Shown here in pieces: positions 1 to 11,705 of a stretch of DNA of 64,000 bases. The stretch spans positions 152,308,388-152,372,387 of the forward strand of contig OY294068.1 of NCBI GenBank assembly GCA_958510875.1. The letters are read 5' to 3'. The DNA comes from Endomychus coccineus. Taxonomy: Eukaryota; Arthropoda; Insecta; Coleoptera; Endomychidae. The translations under genes were made by a program, and so were the position numbers. The number at the start of each line of letters is the position of its first letter. The stretch's first letter is position 1. The notes under the pieces were generated by a model, which did not search any database, had not been told where the DNA came from, and saw nothing but the letters and a program-made list of their open reading frames with translations.

Positions 1-1537
1 TTGTCCGGGTTTTTCGGAAAAAACATGAAAAACTAGCCCTTGCTAGTACATTGTAACGGTGTGAAAATATTTGGATGAAATTTTTTTTTAAGATTCAGAT
101 GTGTACATTCAGGGCTTCTGAACCATTTTTCTTCCATGAAATTTTTGATAATATCCAAATTTTACAGATAGTTTTCCGCTACGACAAAAGAATAGTTTTT
201 ACAATTGCTTTCATTATTATATCGAAACAAATGATTTTTTGGTAGAAAATTTTGCCGATTATATCACTCCTCATATTTTATTATTAAGAAACGAAAATTA
301 AAAAAAAAAGTTCTCTTATCTTTGCTATGGACGGATTGCACAAGGTTTCATTAGAGTTAATTTTGTAGAACTAAAACCCTTCGTTGAATAAACTACAATG
401 TTAGGTAAGCCCCCCCCCGACGATATTCTGGGTGCGCTCCTGGTTAAATAATTAACTTGTATCATCACTGGATGTTCACGATTCAAAAACATTCGACGTT
501 TCATGATTAAAAATAAACATTTTCCAACTGATTTAGTAGTAAATTGTTAGAAAGCGATAGAGATGCAACTATAAATCCTGAAATTTAGCATGGAAATTTC
601 ACATTTGACTGACGTACATTTTGTCATCCGTAATTATTCTAATTAAAATAGCGCTTCCCCAACCGTGTGATAGGTTTAAATCCGCCTGTAATTCGGGTTA
701 TATCAAATAATATTAATAACATGGAAAATGTCATTTATGAAATTGTGGCATTACGAATTATTCATAGTGATGCCTAGACGCTTACAAATTGGAAATAAAG
801 GGATCGAGTGTTTAACAATGCTAAATAAAAATTTCATTTTGTATTCCTGCAGCTTCGTATATTCCGAATTATTTCAAATGTTTTTTGGAACTGATAGACC
901 GGCTTCAGACTCAACTTTCGAAAACATCTGTAGGCGTATCTGTCACATACATCGATACCCATGACGTACATACGAAAGGATTATGGCTAATCACTTTTCA
1001 AATTCAAGGTTTTTAAAAAATAAATAAATTTCAATTGTCCAGGTTGGATGTTAGTTTGTGTATGGGTAGAGGAACCACGTAGGTATCTCACGAAACCATC
1101 TGGCAGAAATACTAAATGGGTCTAAAAAAAAGTTGAACGGGTAAGGCGTAATGAAATCTTTCTTCATGTGTATCAGGATCAACCTTTCACTATCGAAAGA
1201 AAAACATTTTGGGTTATAAACAAGATATGGGGTATAAAATTGAACTTAGGAAAAATCATGAAATAAACTGCCACGTTTGTAAAATAATTTGCAGTAAAAA
1301 AACTTATTATCTTTTTTACAGGACCTGAAAAATCAAAACTGACAAATAAAGGATTTTAGGCGCAACTCTGTCACAGCATTGAGAAAGAGAGATTCAAGCA
1401 TATTTTCCAGCTCCAACTTTTTTTACTGCTGTTGACAGTTGTGTTGTTCAGTCCACTATTCGCTCGCGGCTTGGCATTTATCTTTCGGATATAACTATGT
1501 AGACATTATTTTTGCAATATAATATGTTTGAATGAAT
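1..1537. other. AT-rich DNA without recognised genes
   Basis: No convincing coding region. A 78-codon frame at 728-964 has no recognisable motif and weak composition. A C-run (410-418) is the only notable low-complexity patch. If the Phox2 gene has its expected layout, this stretch is part of intron 2. Confidence 0.5.
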
Positions 1538-1596
1538 TAACTATCAAAAGTTTGATTTTCTCTAATCATTAGTGAAAATCGAACTTTTAATAGTTA
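1538..1596. repeat. 23-bp-arm hairpin
   Basis: Arms at 1538-1560 and 1574-1596 pair at 21 of 23 positions around a 13-base loop. Function unknown; possibly the remnant of a miniature inverted-repeat element. Confidence 0.6.
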
Positions 1597-1964
1597 TTTT
1601 ATTTAAGTTTAGAATGAATTTTCCACATAATGACTGCTATTCAATATAATTTGTGGCATCTCTTCTACCCAAAATGTGCGCCCGCTGTTATTTTCAAAGT
1701 ACCATACAGACCTATGTCAAATCCATTTCTAAAACCAGAAATGTGTTGCCACTTGGAGAATAGATGAATAGTGTGGAGGGCAAAACCTCTTCACAAATCA
1801 TTTGATTGGGTTACTAATTTTTATATAATTGTTTCACATTTTAGAAGATATTCTTCGCGTTTGCTTAAAGATAATGGAATAAATTATTCATTTCATTATC
1901 TTCACTCAAATAAATAATATTCAAATTAATAATGTTCTTAAGAAAATTTACAAAAATAAATTTT

Positions 1965-2038
1965 CCGCTTCTGGGAATCGAACCCAAGTCTACTGCGTAA
2001 GAGGCGTATACTAGCACTCAAACCACAACGTCGATATT
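1965..2038 (-). repeat. tRNA-like sequence, likely SINE or tRNA pseudogene fragment
   Basis: Read on the minus strand this has an A-box-like TGGTTTGAGTGCTAG and, at normal distance, a perfect B box GGTTCGATTCC flanked by pairable CTTGG/CCCAG. The acceptor stem does not pair cleanly and no orthodox 7-base anticodon loop is obvious, so it looks like a tRNA-derived SINE head or pseudogene, not a functional tRNA gene. Confidence 0.45.
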
Positions 2039-2589
2039 ATATAAGTTTGAGTTTATTTCGATAATGTTTTTGTTGTTGTATTAGTTGAACGATTTTGTTG
2101 AAATTTTGGTAAAATCAGCTTTAAATCAACTCAGATTTACAGTAAAAGGTTTGAATCGATTCAATATATGCTTTGCGAGTTACGATATTTTAAAAATGTT
2201 CAACCCTGCAGAAAAGGGGTGTGTTCATTTATCTACACGATTTCCCTGAAAAACGATAGGGTTCGTCACCGAACAGCAAACGGATTTTTGTTCAAATTTG
2301 AATATGATAGGACCATTCGTTTTTGAGTTATCGTGACGACAAATTCCGTAGCGGACATCAAGACAGATAGACGGATTTTTTCAAAGCTACTTAAAATTTG
2401 ATACAAAATACTATAGTGCAGGAATTTTTACTGTAGAACTTTTTTCAACGATTTTAGAAATAGCTTGAGTGAATGCAATATACTCTTCGTCGCGAAGAAT
2501 AATAAGTAGGTAATTCTATTGCAGTTTGTAAAAGCAATAAATAAGCTAATTTACCGTATGTCGTCTAATCACTGCTAATGAACAAACAT
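2039..2589. other. Non-coding DNA, probable old repeat
   Basis: No coding region seen. The tract around 2230-2390 looks like transposon-derived non-coding DNA, but no element ends could be defined. Confidence 0.3.
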
Positions 2590-3510
2590 AGTTAGTTCCT
2601 CATTCTATCCAGAACAAGACCCAACCATGGTACATGTGCGTGTAGTGATCAGACCACAGAATGCTTTCGCACTATTGGCTTTTCTAAGATAATGACGGCT
2701 TGTATCCCATTTTTGACCTATGGCTTTTCGTACCAAAATACATTTGTTAAGCTTAAATAAAACATGTTTTCAGCATCGAGAATGTAACCTAAGGGTCATT
2801 TGTGGCCGATGACTACGAATTTGAGTTTGGGTTTCCAAACAGCTATCAGCACTTTTGCGCAAGCATAGTGTTGAACGTGCTCGGACCCTTTTGGAACTGG
2901 AGAAAACCCTGTGAAGGTGTTGAAGTCCATTGTCACAGGAAATGAAACCATGGGTCTCTACTATTACCCTTTATTCAAAAGGGAATCGATATGTATTAGA
3001 GGAGGAAAAAAGAGGCACCACCAAAAAGTTTAGGGTATGTCAGTCGACAAAAAAGGTGATGGATACGATGTTTTGGGATTGTGAAGGCCTATATCGATTT
3101 ACCCTTATAGAATTTGAAGAACGCAATACCACAATTAGCATGATATGTTATGCAGCAGACCTACACAAATTACGTCAAAATATTCCGGAGACGTGACCTG
3201 ACCAGAGGTGTGCGTTTGTTACACGACAATACAACCAGACTGTGGGTTTGAACAAATCTATCACTCTCCGGATAGTCCAGACGTGGCCCCAGTGACTATT
3301 ACATTGTTTGGGAATCTGAAAAAGGACCCCATTTCAGTGATGACGAAGAAGTGGAGGGTTTGGGCACATTTTGAAGACTAACCGGAGGAATATCTTTTCT
3401 GGGGTATTGAATTATTGATGAATTGATGTAATAAGTGCATTGATGCCATGATTATATTGAGAAATAAAATTTAGTTTTCTTTCAAAGTCAAATTTTTCAG
3501 TCAACATTCA
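2590..3510 (+). pseudogene. Decayed mariner transposase
   Basis: The frame at 2930-3196 contains TKKFRVCQSTKKVMDTMFWDCEG followed by a degenerate LRQNIPE stretch, the middle of a mariner DDE domain (KKF-x-V-x-S-x-x-K-VM-x-x-x-FWD-x-x-G). Downstream, about 3380-3480, frame-shifted sequence gives a degraded version of the C-terminal motif ending in NKCID. The first catalytic Asp and the D34D pair are not preserved in an open frame. Terminal repeats were not found. It belongs to a different mariner lineage from the four related copies elsewhere in the window. Confidence 0.7.
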
Positions 3511-3892
3511 AATGGAAGCTTTAATATGAACGAGTTTTGCGACCATGGTCTGATTCTATACAAAATCGGTAAGTGAGGGTATTTGGGATCGGTAACATTG
3601 TCAAAATTCAAAAATTCAAGATAACGGTTACTTTTCGAACTACTTGTAGGTATCCAATCGAGTTGAAACTAGGTAAATATAGAAAAGCGAAAGCTCTGCA
3701 ATACTGAAGCCCTAATAGCAATTGATGGAATGAAGAATCATCTAATTACTTACGACTATAAAATAAACCATTGATGGAAAACTTGCTAACGAAACTTTGT
3801 ATGGTTTTGGTGCTTACTTGTTGAAAATTCATATCTATAGTTTTAATAAAAATTACACTTGTAATAAATTTTGAAGAACTTCGTTTTTATTA

Positions 3893-3945
3893 AACAAAAC
3901 GTGACATGTTTCACCACTCGGTGGCTTTATCAAACAATGTTTTCA
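3893..3945 (-). ncRNA. Hammerhead-ribozyme-like motif 3' of the Penelope fragment
   Basis: On the minus strand: TTGATAA (for CTGATGA), one extra A, stem II GCCAC-CGA-GTGGT, then GAAAC-AT-GTC. Flanking AAAAC and GTTTT can pair as an outer stem I. Hammerhead motifs in the terminal repeats of Penelope-like elements are established knowledge. Position 8 is A instead of G, so this copy is probably inactive. Confidence 0.6.
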
Positions 3946-3982
3946 CAAAATATGGTTTATTACTTAAATATTAAAATTAAGA

Positions 3983-4414
3983 TTAAGAAGGAGGGGATGA
4001 GTCAGGTACGTGTACAGTAAGATACGAGTTACTTACAAATAAATTTAATAATAGAGAATTGGTAAAGTCTTTCTGATCGTTTAAAAGGTTTCCTGTATTT
4101 TTAAACTTATTAGTTTCAATTTTCTCTAAGTTGTTTAATACTTTACTTTTAACTGATTTATGGAGAATCTCGAAATCATCTTCGAAATGATGATCAGTTT
4201 CTTTAATATGGTTTAGTACTTTTGAATTTTCTTTGTTCAAATTAAAATGCTCTTTAATTCTGGTTTTGAAAGATCTTCCTGTCTGGCCTATATACAATTT
4301 ATCACAATCTTCACAGTCTACCTTGTATACTCCTGATTCTCGAACTTTTTTAGAACAAATGATACGGTAAGCAAATATATCAAAAACAACAAGGCTAAGG
4401 ATAAAAAAGATCAA
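3983..4414 (-). pseudogene. Penelope-like element, GIY-YIG endonuclease end
   Basis: The protein includes SGVYKVDCEDCDKLYIGQT, then GRSFKTRIKEH: the GIY-YIG nuclease characteristic of Penelope-like retroelements (GVY...YIGQTGR, with the paired Cys residues). The C-terminal part (ENSKVLNHIKETDHHF...) is typical of the same family. The reverse transcriptase is missing: the element is 5'-truncated near 4370, where a short inverted duplication sits (4319-4340 against 4414-4435). The hydrophobic residues before SGVYKV come from this rearranged junction and are not family sequence. Downstream on the same strand lies a hammerhead-like motif at 3893-3945. Confidence 0.85.
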
Positions 4415-4435
4415 GAATCAGGAGTATACAAGGTA

Positions 4436-4842
4436 GTGTTATAATATATTCACAGTGTGAACTCTTTTATAGTTTATTAGTCTGAATTAAATGTTATAAG
4501 TTCTGTGTAAATTCGAGTTTAGTTCTAAAACTTCCGGAAGTTAAATACATTTTTCTTTTTGGTACACTTTAAAATAAAAGCTTGTCTTGATTTTATTTTT
4601 AAATTTTATTTCTACAAATTACGTATTTGTAAGTTACTAGTTTGGTCAAGTTTACTTAGTATATCCTTTTCGAGGAACAAGAACGTGTTTGTCAGCTTAA
4701 AATATAAACGGTTGACAAAACTCAAATAATTATGATAGCTTTACATTTCAAATGAATCATAGATTCTACACACGTTAACTTTCAGTAATCGATGTGTAGT
4801 ACTGCCTCGATTCAATTGATTATAGTTATTAATTATATAACG
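4436..4842. other. AT-rich DNA, nothing recognised
   Basis: Between the Penelope fragment and the recombinase relic I see no coding or repeat structure that I can name. Confidence 0.4.
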
Positions 4843-4909
4843 AGATTAACCAGTCTTTAATCCACAAAAAAAAATGGGCAATCGAAGCGTAGGATTGAAG
4901 ACTGTTAAT
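4843..4909. repeat. Hairpin upstream of recombinase relic
   Basis: Inverted repeat with arms of about 18 bp (CAGTCTTTAATCC against GGATTGAAGACTG). The word CTTCTAATCCAC recurs as a near direct repeat at about 5768-5780, so the two may mark the edges of the recombinase element. Confidence 0.45.
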
Positions 4910-5080
4910 TCCCGAATGTAATTCAACGTTTTATCCCCGACCTCGGCCAAAACCGGACAATTAGGAGCGTTAAAGTCGTGTGAGAGCAGGTGGCAAATTT
5001 ATTGTTTTGATCAAAAATATTGATTTTGAGTTGAAAACTAGAAAGTTTTAGAATCGTTTCTATGGCTTGCGTTTGTTTAT

Positions 5081-5720
5081 TTGTCAACAAGACAGAAAAA
5101 ATGTACAAAATCGACAGAAAAAATGAGCGAGAACGCTGAGAATTTCTTCATTTCAGCTGAAATCCAGCAGGAAGCTCAAGAAGCAATGTCTGTTACCAGC
5201 GAAAAGCAAAAGACAACTTGCACAAAAAAGGGGCATATGAGAAGGAGCAATTATAGAAGAGGTGCTACTATCCTATTTTTTCAATATTTAGAAACGGTTA
5301 AAACTGCCGGCTGGAGAATGTACTACACAACATGTAGGCTTCAACACAATTCTGAAAACCTTTTCAAAAGTGGGTTCATCCTTGAGCTTCATGATTCAAA
5401 AAGCTTTACCGGACATGGAATGAGGCGTTCCTCGGCAACATTATTGGCCAATGTTGATGGCGATATTACCACTGTCAAGAGTCACGGTGGTAGGAAATCG
5501 ACTACGGTAGCGGAAAGTTGTATTAAAGAATCACTGTCCAGCAAGATGGCAATATTGATGAAAAAAATCCAGGTTCTATCTAATGTCGGCGAAGTTGTGG
5601 GCCCTTCCAGTACTTCACAAACTCCCTATCGAGTGAATTTGAATAATCCCGGTTAAAATGACAAGATCGTTCTCGAGATAAATTGTAATGTTAATATTAA
5701 TAATAATTCTAAATAAAATG
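5081..5720 (+). pseudogene. Crypton-like tyrosine recombinase relic (copy 3)
   Basis: A 191-codon frame related to the recombinase pair at 41-44 kb. The shared block is GHGMRRSSATLL, VDGDITTVKSHGG and VAESCI, against FRRTSATLL, GGDITMLKQHGG and VAEGYI in that pair. Beyond the stop at 5656, a shifted frame to about 5716 reads NCNVNINNNSK, like the C-terminus of the other copies. The middle of the protein, with the first catalytic Arg, is deleted (191 against about 350 residues). The HxxR His is kept (codon 5414-5416), but the catalytic Tyr has become Cys (VAESCI). It is therefore dead, yet useful for reconstructing the family. Confidence 0.75.
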
Positions 5721-5998
5721 CGTGGTATTATATATGCATTTTAATCCAATAGTGTATTTAGAAGGCTTCTAATCCACGGAAACAAACGTAATAAATCTCC
5801 CTAATATGATCGTGGATAAAATATATTGTTTCTACTATATCTCGAAAGACTGAAAAAATGAGCAGAATGTGAACTGTGTGAATATTCTATGTTAATACAT
5901 GGCACACAAGCAAGTGGGAAGTGGGGGATATAAACCAATTACAGTCTTTTGGTGACGTTTGTCTCACTTTTTCCCAATGTAAATATTATTCGTGTCTA

Positions 5999-6262
<264 letters not shown>

Positions 6263-6317
6263 TCAGTACGTTGTTATAATAAATTCAATTTACATAATAC
6301 TTGTATCACAAACTTAT

Positions 6318-6341
6318 AATAATAATAATAATAATAATAAT
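6318..6341. repeat. AAT microsatellite
   Basis: About eight AAT units. The sequence to its right (GTCTTTCTTCAG... GTGAAGTCTAGCT) resembles that right of the AAT run at 26178, suggesting that both are microsatellite-tailed ends of the same LINE family in minus orientation. Confidence 0.6.
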
Positions 6342-6617
6342 GTCTTTCTTCAGATAAATTTACAGAAGTGTAATTTCTTCGGGTGAAGTCTAGCTAATTA
6401 GCTACTCTACTTAACCCCACTTTAATAAATGAATAAAAAGAAAAGTAAAGATAGAGCAGCGATTATGAACTAAAATATACATAAAATAAAAAACATAACA
6501 GATACTACCTCCCCCTCCCCTCGATTCATCATGTTTACAAAAACAATAGTTTTAAGCATCGTTTAAATCATGCACCCGTAAGACTCTTGCACTGACTAGA
6601 CAGAGAATTATAATATA

Positions 6618-7140
6618 CAGGGTGTCCCAGGTTTTAGTAGCAAAACTTCAACAGTCGATAGAAAATTGGATTTTGAGAAAAAAGTTCCTATTAACATATA
6701 TGCACAGATGCTTAGTTTTTGAGATACAGGGTTGAAATTGAAAAAGAAATTTGGTTTCTTGCAAATATCTCCGGAATCGTTTATCGTACAGAAAACAGCT
6801 TCTACAAGCATTTTCTACTCATAGTAAGCTATGTTTTGTGAGATAAAAAAAATTTTTTTAGTCATAATTGGTGAAGATTTTGAAGGGGTAGTTGGAATTT
6901 TTCTCCCCAACTTCTACGCCACTGGAAAAGTACGGTTTTGAGACAACCATTTGAACTGCCAATGTTTTCTACACAAAAAAGGTACTCTTGGTCATAAGCT
7001 CTAAAGTTGACCGTTTTCAAGGAAAATCAACTTTTATGTTGAAAAACATGGTCAATTTTTTTGGTTTTGTTACTTTTTCTAACGTTTGAATAAATTTTGT
7101 TTAATTAGTAAGAATTGACCATGTTTTTCAACATAAAACG
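6618..7140. mobile_element. CAGGGTGTCCC-ended repeat, one end
   Basis: Begins TATA-CAGGGTGTCCCAGG, a terminal motif common among insect non-autonomous elements with TA target sites. No matching right terminus was found. Near the right side, about 7032-7062 and 7107-7138 form an inverted repeat containing TTTTATGTTGAAAAACATGG. Compare the CAGGG-ended element at 39774-40691. Confidence 0.5.
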
Positions 7141-7259
7141 ATATGAAGATCACTTCTGAAAACCAGCTTTTCGCGCAAATACACAGGCTGAGATTGCGCT
7201 AGGACTTGATGAGTTAACACTATCAAACTGTATCTATAGATAGGTTCAATCCTCAACCA

Positions 7260-8060
7260 CTGAAGTTCTCTAATATTATGGGTTATATGGTCATACTTCC
7301 TCAAACAAAAATAAAACGGCAGCAGCTGTTTTGTATCTTCTGTAGCCGGTTCCTGCAGACAACGTCAAGACACGAAAAGTATACTACCAAACTATAATTA
7401 ATTATAGACAAAACTGGAGATTCGCTCAGCTTCTTTCTTAGCTTAAAGTTAATTATGAGGAAGTTTTGATACAGCAACCTTAACGCGATATACGATCTTT
7501 TGACCAAAAGGATACGTGAGCCCGGAAACGAAGATTGTCATCAAAAACCACACCCAGTATTTTGGCGCTACCAACGAACGGAAGCTGTCTACCATCAATA
7601 AAAATATTTTGACTCGATTTAATAGTCTTTTCAACTTTTGCAGGACAAAAGCACGTAACAGAACATTTATCAGGATTTAACCTTAAGTTATGTCTCGCGG
7701 CATATGCCTAAACAGACTCCAAATCATCATTTAACATCTGACCTGCATTTACCATGAATCTGTGGTCAAAAGTGTGACAAATCTGCGTGTCGTCCGCATA
7801 AGATTGAACTGTTGAGCACCCTACATCAGATTCACACATGTCAAAGGTATAAATTAAAAAGAGAATAATGGACCCCTGCGGTACGCCAGATGTAACATAG
7901 GCAACATCTGAGGACATACCATGGCCTACAACCCTTTGCAAGCTACCACTTGAATAAGACTCAAAAAATGCAACCGCCTGCTGATCGAAACTCAGAAAGA
8001 ATAACTTTGCGCAAAGCAATCCATGGTCCAAGCAATCAAAGGCCTTAGAGAAGTCAAGTT
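7260..8060 (-). pseudogene. LINE reverse transcriptase fragment
   Basis: Minus-strand frames at 7708-8031 and 7301-7634 together cover the reverse transcriptase palm and thumb: DHGLLCAKL, SGVPQGSII, the catalytic YADDTQ box, then LRLNPDKCSV-like and ILGVVFDD-like blocks in shifted frames. This is a non-LTR retrotransposon of jockey/CR1 type, 5'-truncated near 8060 and broken by frameshifts. The remainder (RTLQKIQNSCCRF-like) ends near 7290. Confidence 0.8.
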
Positions 8061-8224
8061 GTTATAACAAAAAAATAATTCTAAAAATGAAACATTTCCA
8101 AGAATCATAGAACTTTGTTCTTTGAATCGTTGATCGTTCATATACGTTTGAAATTTTTATTCAAAGTGGATTCAATAAATGTTACGCTCAAAATCAAAAC
8201 AACACAATTAACTAGGAACAATGA

Positions 8225-8400
8225 AATTAAAATATATGATTATAACTATGCTTTTCATTGCTTTCCTCAGAGTATTGAAATCAGCCTAATGAATTTTTTC
8301 TGTATTTTCGCGGAAATATCCGATTTGAGCCTTTCTAAATAGATCTAGACTATTTTTGAGATAATGTCTGTTTGTACGTACAATACAATACAATATGAAC
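8225..8400 (-). repeat. Dispersed repeat R1, copy a
   Basis: The reverse complement contains CTCAAAAATAGTCTAGAT, GGATATTTCCGCGAAAAT and TGAGGAAAGCAATG, in the same order as 15690-15830 and, more distantly, 38850-38970. Function unknown; four copies in the window (others about 15490, 24780 and 38690). Confidence 0.6.
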
Positions 8401-9189
8401 ATGAATGCGCCCTTCCTTTTGGTCATACGAATATGACAATTTGCAAATCTGAATCGTTCTACAGCGGTAAACATAGGAACGGTATTGTTTTTAGACAAGG
8501 TTACCCTTTTCCAAGTGGCTTTTGTCATACATTTTCATTTCCACAAATCGAATCTATAGTATATCTTGTATCATTATGACAATGGTGTTTTTCTAGTTAT
8601 GAATATAGATCACAATTGTCCATTCAATCTACAAGGAGTCTCAAACATAGAGACCATATTAGATGATCTCTATGGTCCCAAACCGACATTTATAAATTTC
8701 AAAAATTACGTCATCATCGGAGGAGTGACATCAAATTTTTTATGTTCCTAATTATGGAGACAATCCTGAAATCTATAGGTCATGAACCATAGTTACTTTA
8801 TAATGAGGTAACATTGAATTACATACTCTGTGGTATCATGAAAGAAAGGTTGACAATACATGTCAATAATTTTGACAATACCCCTGATTAATACATGAGT
8901 GTGATACATACAGTTATACAAAACACATAGAATGGAATAGAATCGAATAAAAAACGTCTTCATTCATAAAGTCACTCTAAATGTGAATTCGATGTCACAC
9001 GTCAGTTCAATAATAGATATAGAATAATAAAAATATTTAAATCACAAAATAAAATACTTAGCTGCAAAGTTTTGAAATCACGTTAGGATAAATGTAAAAG
9101 ACAACTACCATTTACAATTTAAACTCAGATTTGGTAGAAAATTTTTTCTACTAGAAGTGATTTCAGTTTATTTTTGAATTGCATAGGAT
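8401..9189. other. AT-rich non-coding DNA
   Basis: Short open frames only, with no recognisable protein motif. Confidence 0.4.
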
Positions 9190-9645
9190 TTAGATCTCGG
9201 ATGTTCTGAGCGGAAAAAGTAGATTCTGTCCCATTTCCATATTCCTACGTAAATTCAGTCCCACTGATAAAATCGTACCTACGTAAATTGAGTCCTGCGG
9301 CTTTCAATATAATTCTCAAAATATTCTTAGAAATGAGAGTGTTAAGATTAGCGCGATAGCAATATTTGCATTCTGTATCAACAAAATTAGGTCAGTAGGT
9401 AAGGTTAGGTTAGAAACAAAGGGGTACAATGAACAATCATTATTAGTTAGTGTGCAAATACTTCTGTACAGAAGGGTGGTTGGCCTAGGCAGCAGGTACT
9501 ATAGGCTAATTAGCTAACCTGATAACCAGGTGCATACATGGGACTCAGTTTAGGTAGACCTTAAATAGACCCGGGGCTGAATTTGCCTACATAGAAAGGA
9601 TATTAATAGGTGCCGGACTCAATTTACGTCGACCCATGCTGAGGT
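9190..9645. mobile_element. Dispersed repeat R2, intact copy, MITE-like
   Basis: About 450 bp bounded by inverted copies of ACGTAAATTGAGTCC (left about 9283; right, inverted, about 9615). It contains TTAGG words and the block TTGGCCTAGGCAGCAGG. A second copy, split by later insertions, is at 10560-10815 plus 13046-13195. No coding capacity; probably non-autonomous. Confidence 0.6.
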
Positions 9646-10507
9646 AAATATATTATTAAATATTCTGATGTCTACATTTTTCTTTGTGTTGTGTATGTAA
9701 GCGAAAGCCGTTTGGTCTTACAATAGAGAATTTTTTTTCATATTTCCTACTCGTGAATCATGATGATATCCATAATGTATTTTTTAACAAAACATGCACT
9801 TTCAATTATATACATAGAAGAAATGGTAAGTATGTTTTGTACTGCAAAGTACTGCAAAGTATGGTCTACATGACTGTCTTTTCTTCAGATTCATGTTTCT
9901 TCGTTTTTTTTTTGCATTACTGCAAGTTAAATATATCAATAATAATAACAAAAGTTTATCCAGGTGACCAATGTACATGGTATGGAACACGTCAATTAAA
10001 ATAAAAGATTCTGAAAATAGAAATAATTATTGTGAAAGAAAATATAAGCCAAAAATAAAAATGTAAGACTAACTGAAATGCCTGTCCCTAAGTAGTAGTA
10101 ATAAGACAGTACAAAATAAATGTCAATGAGCTTGAAATGTTAATCATGTGAATGAGGATATGTCTGAAGTTAATCACAATGCTGATATAAAATATTCCGA
10201 TGTTTTATAGTGGCATTTTGTTAGTAATGAAGATTTCAGGCATTTTCTGAAATTATAATAGTCAAGTACTCTTATAATATGTTTGGGAATAAGTATGATG
10301 ATTGTATATTCTTATTGATTAATGCATTTTTAGTGATCTTGTATATTTGATTTAAGGAAGTTTGATCTTATATTAGATTTGACTTGTTTCTGGTGTTATA
10401 AATATGTTCCTCGTGGTTTTCGTTTGCTGGTTTATCTAGAGTAACTTGTAAGTTTTCTTAGGTTTTCAGCAACTTAAACGATGTATCTTAATGAAACAAT
10501 CTCATAA
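9646..10507. other. AT-rich DNA, possible non-coding part of a Penelope element
   Basis: Short frames without motifs (for example 9684-10004). Its right edge carries a hammerhead-like motif on the minus strand, so part of it may be Penelope terminal sequence, but no coding relic is recognisable. Confidence 0.3.
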
Positions 10508-10535
10508 GACGCGTTTCGGCTTTCGCCTTCTTCAG
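10508..10535 (-). ncRNA. Hammerhead-like core
   Basis: Minus strand: CTGAAGA, one extra A, GGC-GAAA-GCC as stem II, GAAAC, two bases, GTC. The core agrees with the hammerhead consensus CUGANGA/GAAA/GUC. Stem III would be only C-G plus A-U with a two-base loop, and stem I is weak, so cleavage would more likely need a dimer, if it occurs at all. Confidence 0.55.
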
Positions 10536-10559
10536 ATATATACTTTCGTTTTCATTTAA

Positions 10560-10815
10560 ATCGGAAAACGTAAATTCAGTCTCACTGATAAAATCATACT
10601 AAGTAGATTGAGTCCCGGGTTTCAATATAATTCTCAGAATATTCTTAGGAATGAGAGTGTTAAGGCAAGCGTGATTACAATATTTGTATTCTATAACAAC
10701 GAAGTTAGGTTAGGTTAGGATAGGTTAGGTTAGAAACAAAGGGGGTAAAATAAACAATCATTATTGGCTATCATGAGAGTGTTAAGGTTAGCGCAATTAC
10801 AATATTTGCATTCTA
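10560..10815. mobile_element. Dispersed repeat R2, second copy, left part
   Basis: Matches 9240-9370 (ACGTAAATTCAGTC, CACTGATAAAATC, TTCAATATAATTCTC, GAGAGTGTTAAG). It includes an expanded TTAGG-type run (about 10705-10735). It is interrupted at 10815 by a mariner; the right part resumes near 13046. Confidence 0.65.
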
Positions 10816-11705
10816 CGAGGACAAGGTGAAAAGTCCCTGAAAATGAAAAAAGAAATAATTTATTTGGTCAAATCTTATTTTATTTCTCAATATAATCCTT
10901 TTGTAGCCCGATACACTTCGTCCAACATTTTTCTAATTTTTCGATCCCTTCCAAATAATACTATTTCGGCAATCCTTCAAAATAGGAATTATCGTTGGAG
11001 CCGAATCTCTTTCCGCTGAGTCATTTATTTATAGCGGGGGCCAAATCTGGAGAATATGGTGTATGACGAACCAATTCGTAGCGCAATTCATACAATTTTG
11101 CCATTGCGACTGCGATCCTGTGCGCCGGTTCGTTGTCCTGGTGGAAGAGCACTTTTTTCTTTGCCAAATGCGGTTGTTTTCGCTTCAAATCGGTGTCTAA
11201 TCTATCCAACAACTCTGCATAATATACGCCGGTAATCGTTTTGCCTTTTCATCAAGGTAATCGATAATATGGACGGTACCGTGAGCATAACAAAAAATTG
11301 TCACCATGACTTAGTTGGCCGATAAAACTACTTTGGGCTTTTTCAGCTTCGATTCGGCAGGACAAGTTTACAGTTCCGAATGTTCTCTGGTCTCTGGTGT
11401 GTTGTGATGGATCCATGTTTCGTCCACAGCTACGAAACGGCGCAAAAAGTCGTTCTTATCGCGCTTGAACATCGCCAACAAACACTCCTTTGAAGTTTGT
11501 CACACGGTCGCACATGTTGTCAACAGAGAGCAAATGCGGCACCCATCTGGCAGATAGCTGTCTCATATTCAAATAGTTATCCAAAATGTTGCGTACCCTT
11601 TCGGTTGTGACTTGTGAATCATTCCAATCGAAGGTGAAGAGTCACCATAAAGTTAAACAAGCGATGCTTTCTTTGGCTTGCGTATTATTTTTTCCACGCA
11701 AGAAA
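10816..11705 (-). pseudogene. Mariner relic (copy A), main part
   Basis: The left end reads TA-CGAGGACAAGGTGAAAAG, matching the terminal repeats of three other copies (27840, 45317, 59658). On the minus strand the catalytic part shows KKVLFHQDNEPAH (second Asp), YELRYELVRHTPYSPDLAP (third Asp of the D34D triad) and, upstream in shifted frames, the RGKN start region near 11690. Stops and frameshifts interrupt it. The transposase start lies on the far side of a foldback element inserted at 11706; a short piece (LIKHYF) is at 13031-13050. Confidence 0.8.

Noticed and set aside
728..964. 78-codon frame as a gene
   Set aside because: No motif, AT-rich composition and no splice or promoter context.
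1965..2038. Functional tRNA gene on the minus strand
   Set aside because: A and B boxes are good, but the acceptor stem and anticodon arm do not fold properly; kept only as a tRNA-like repeat.
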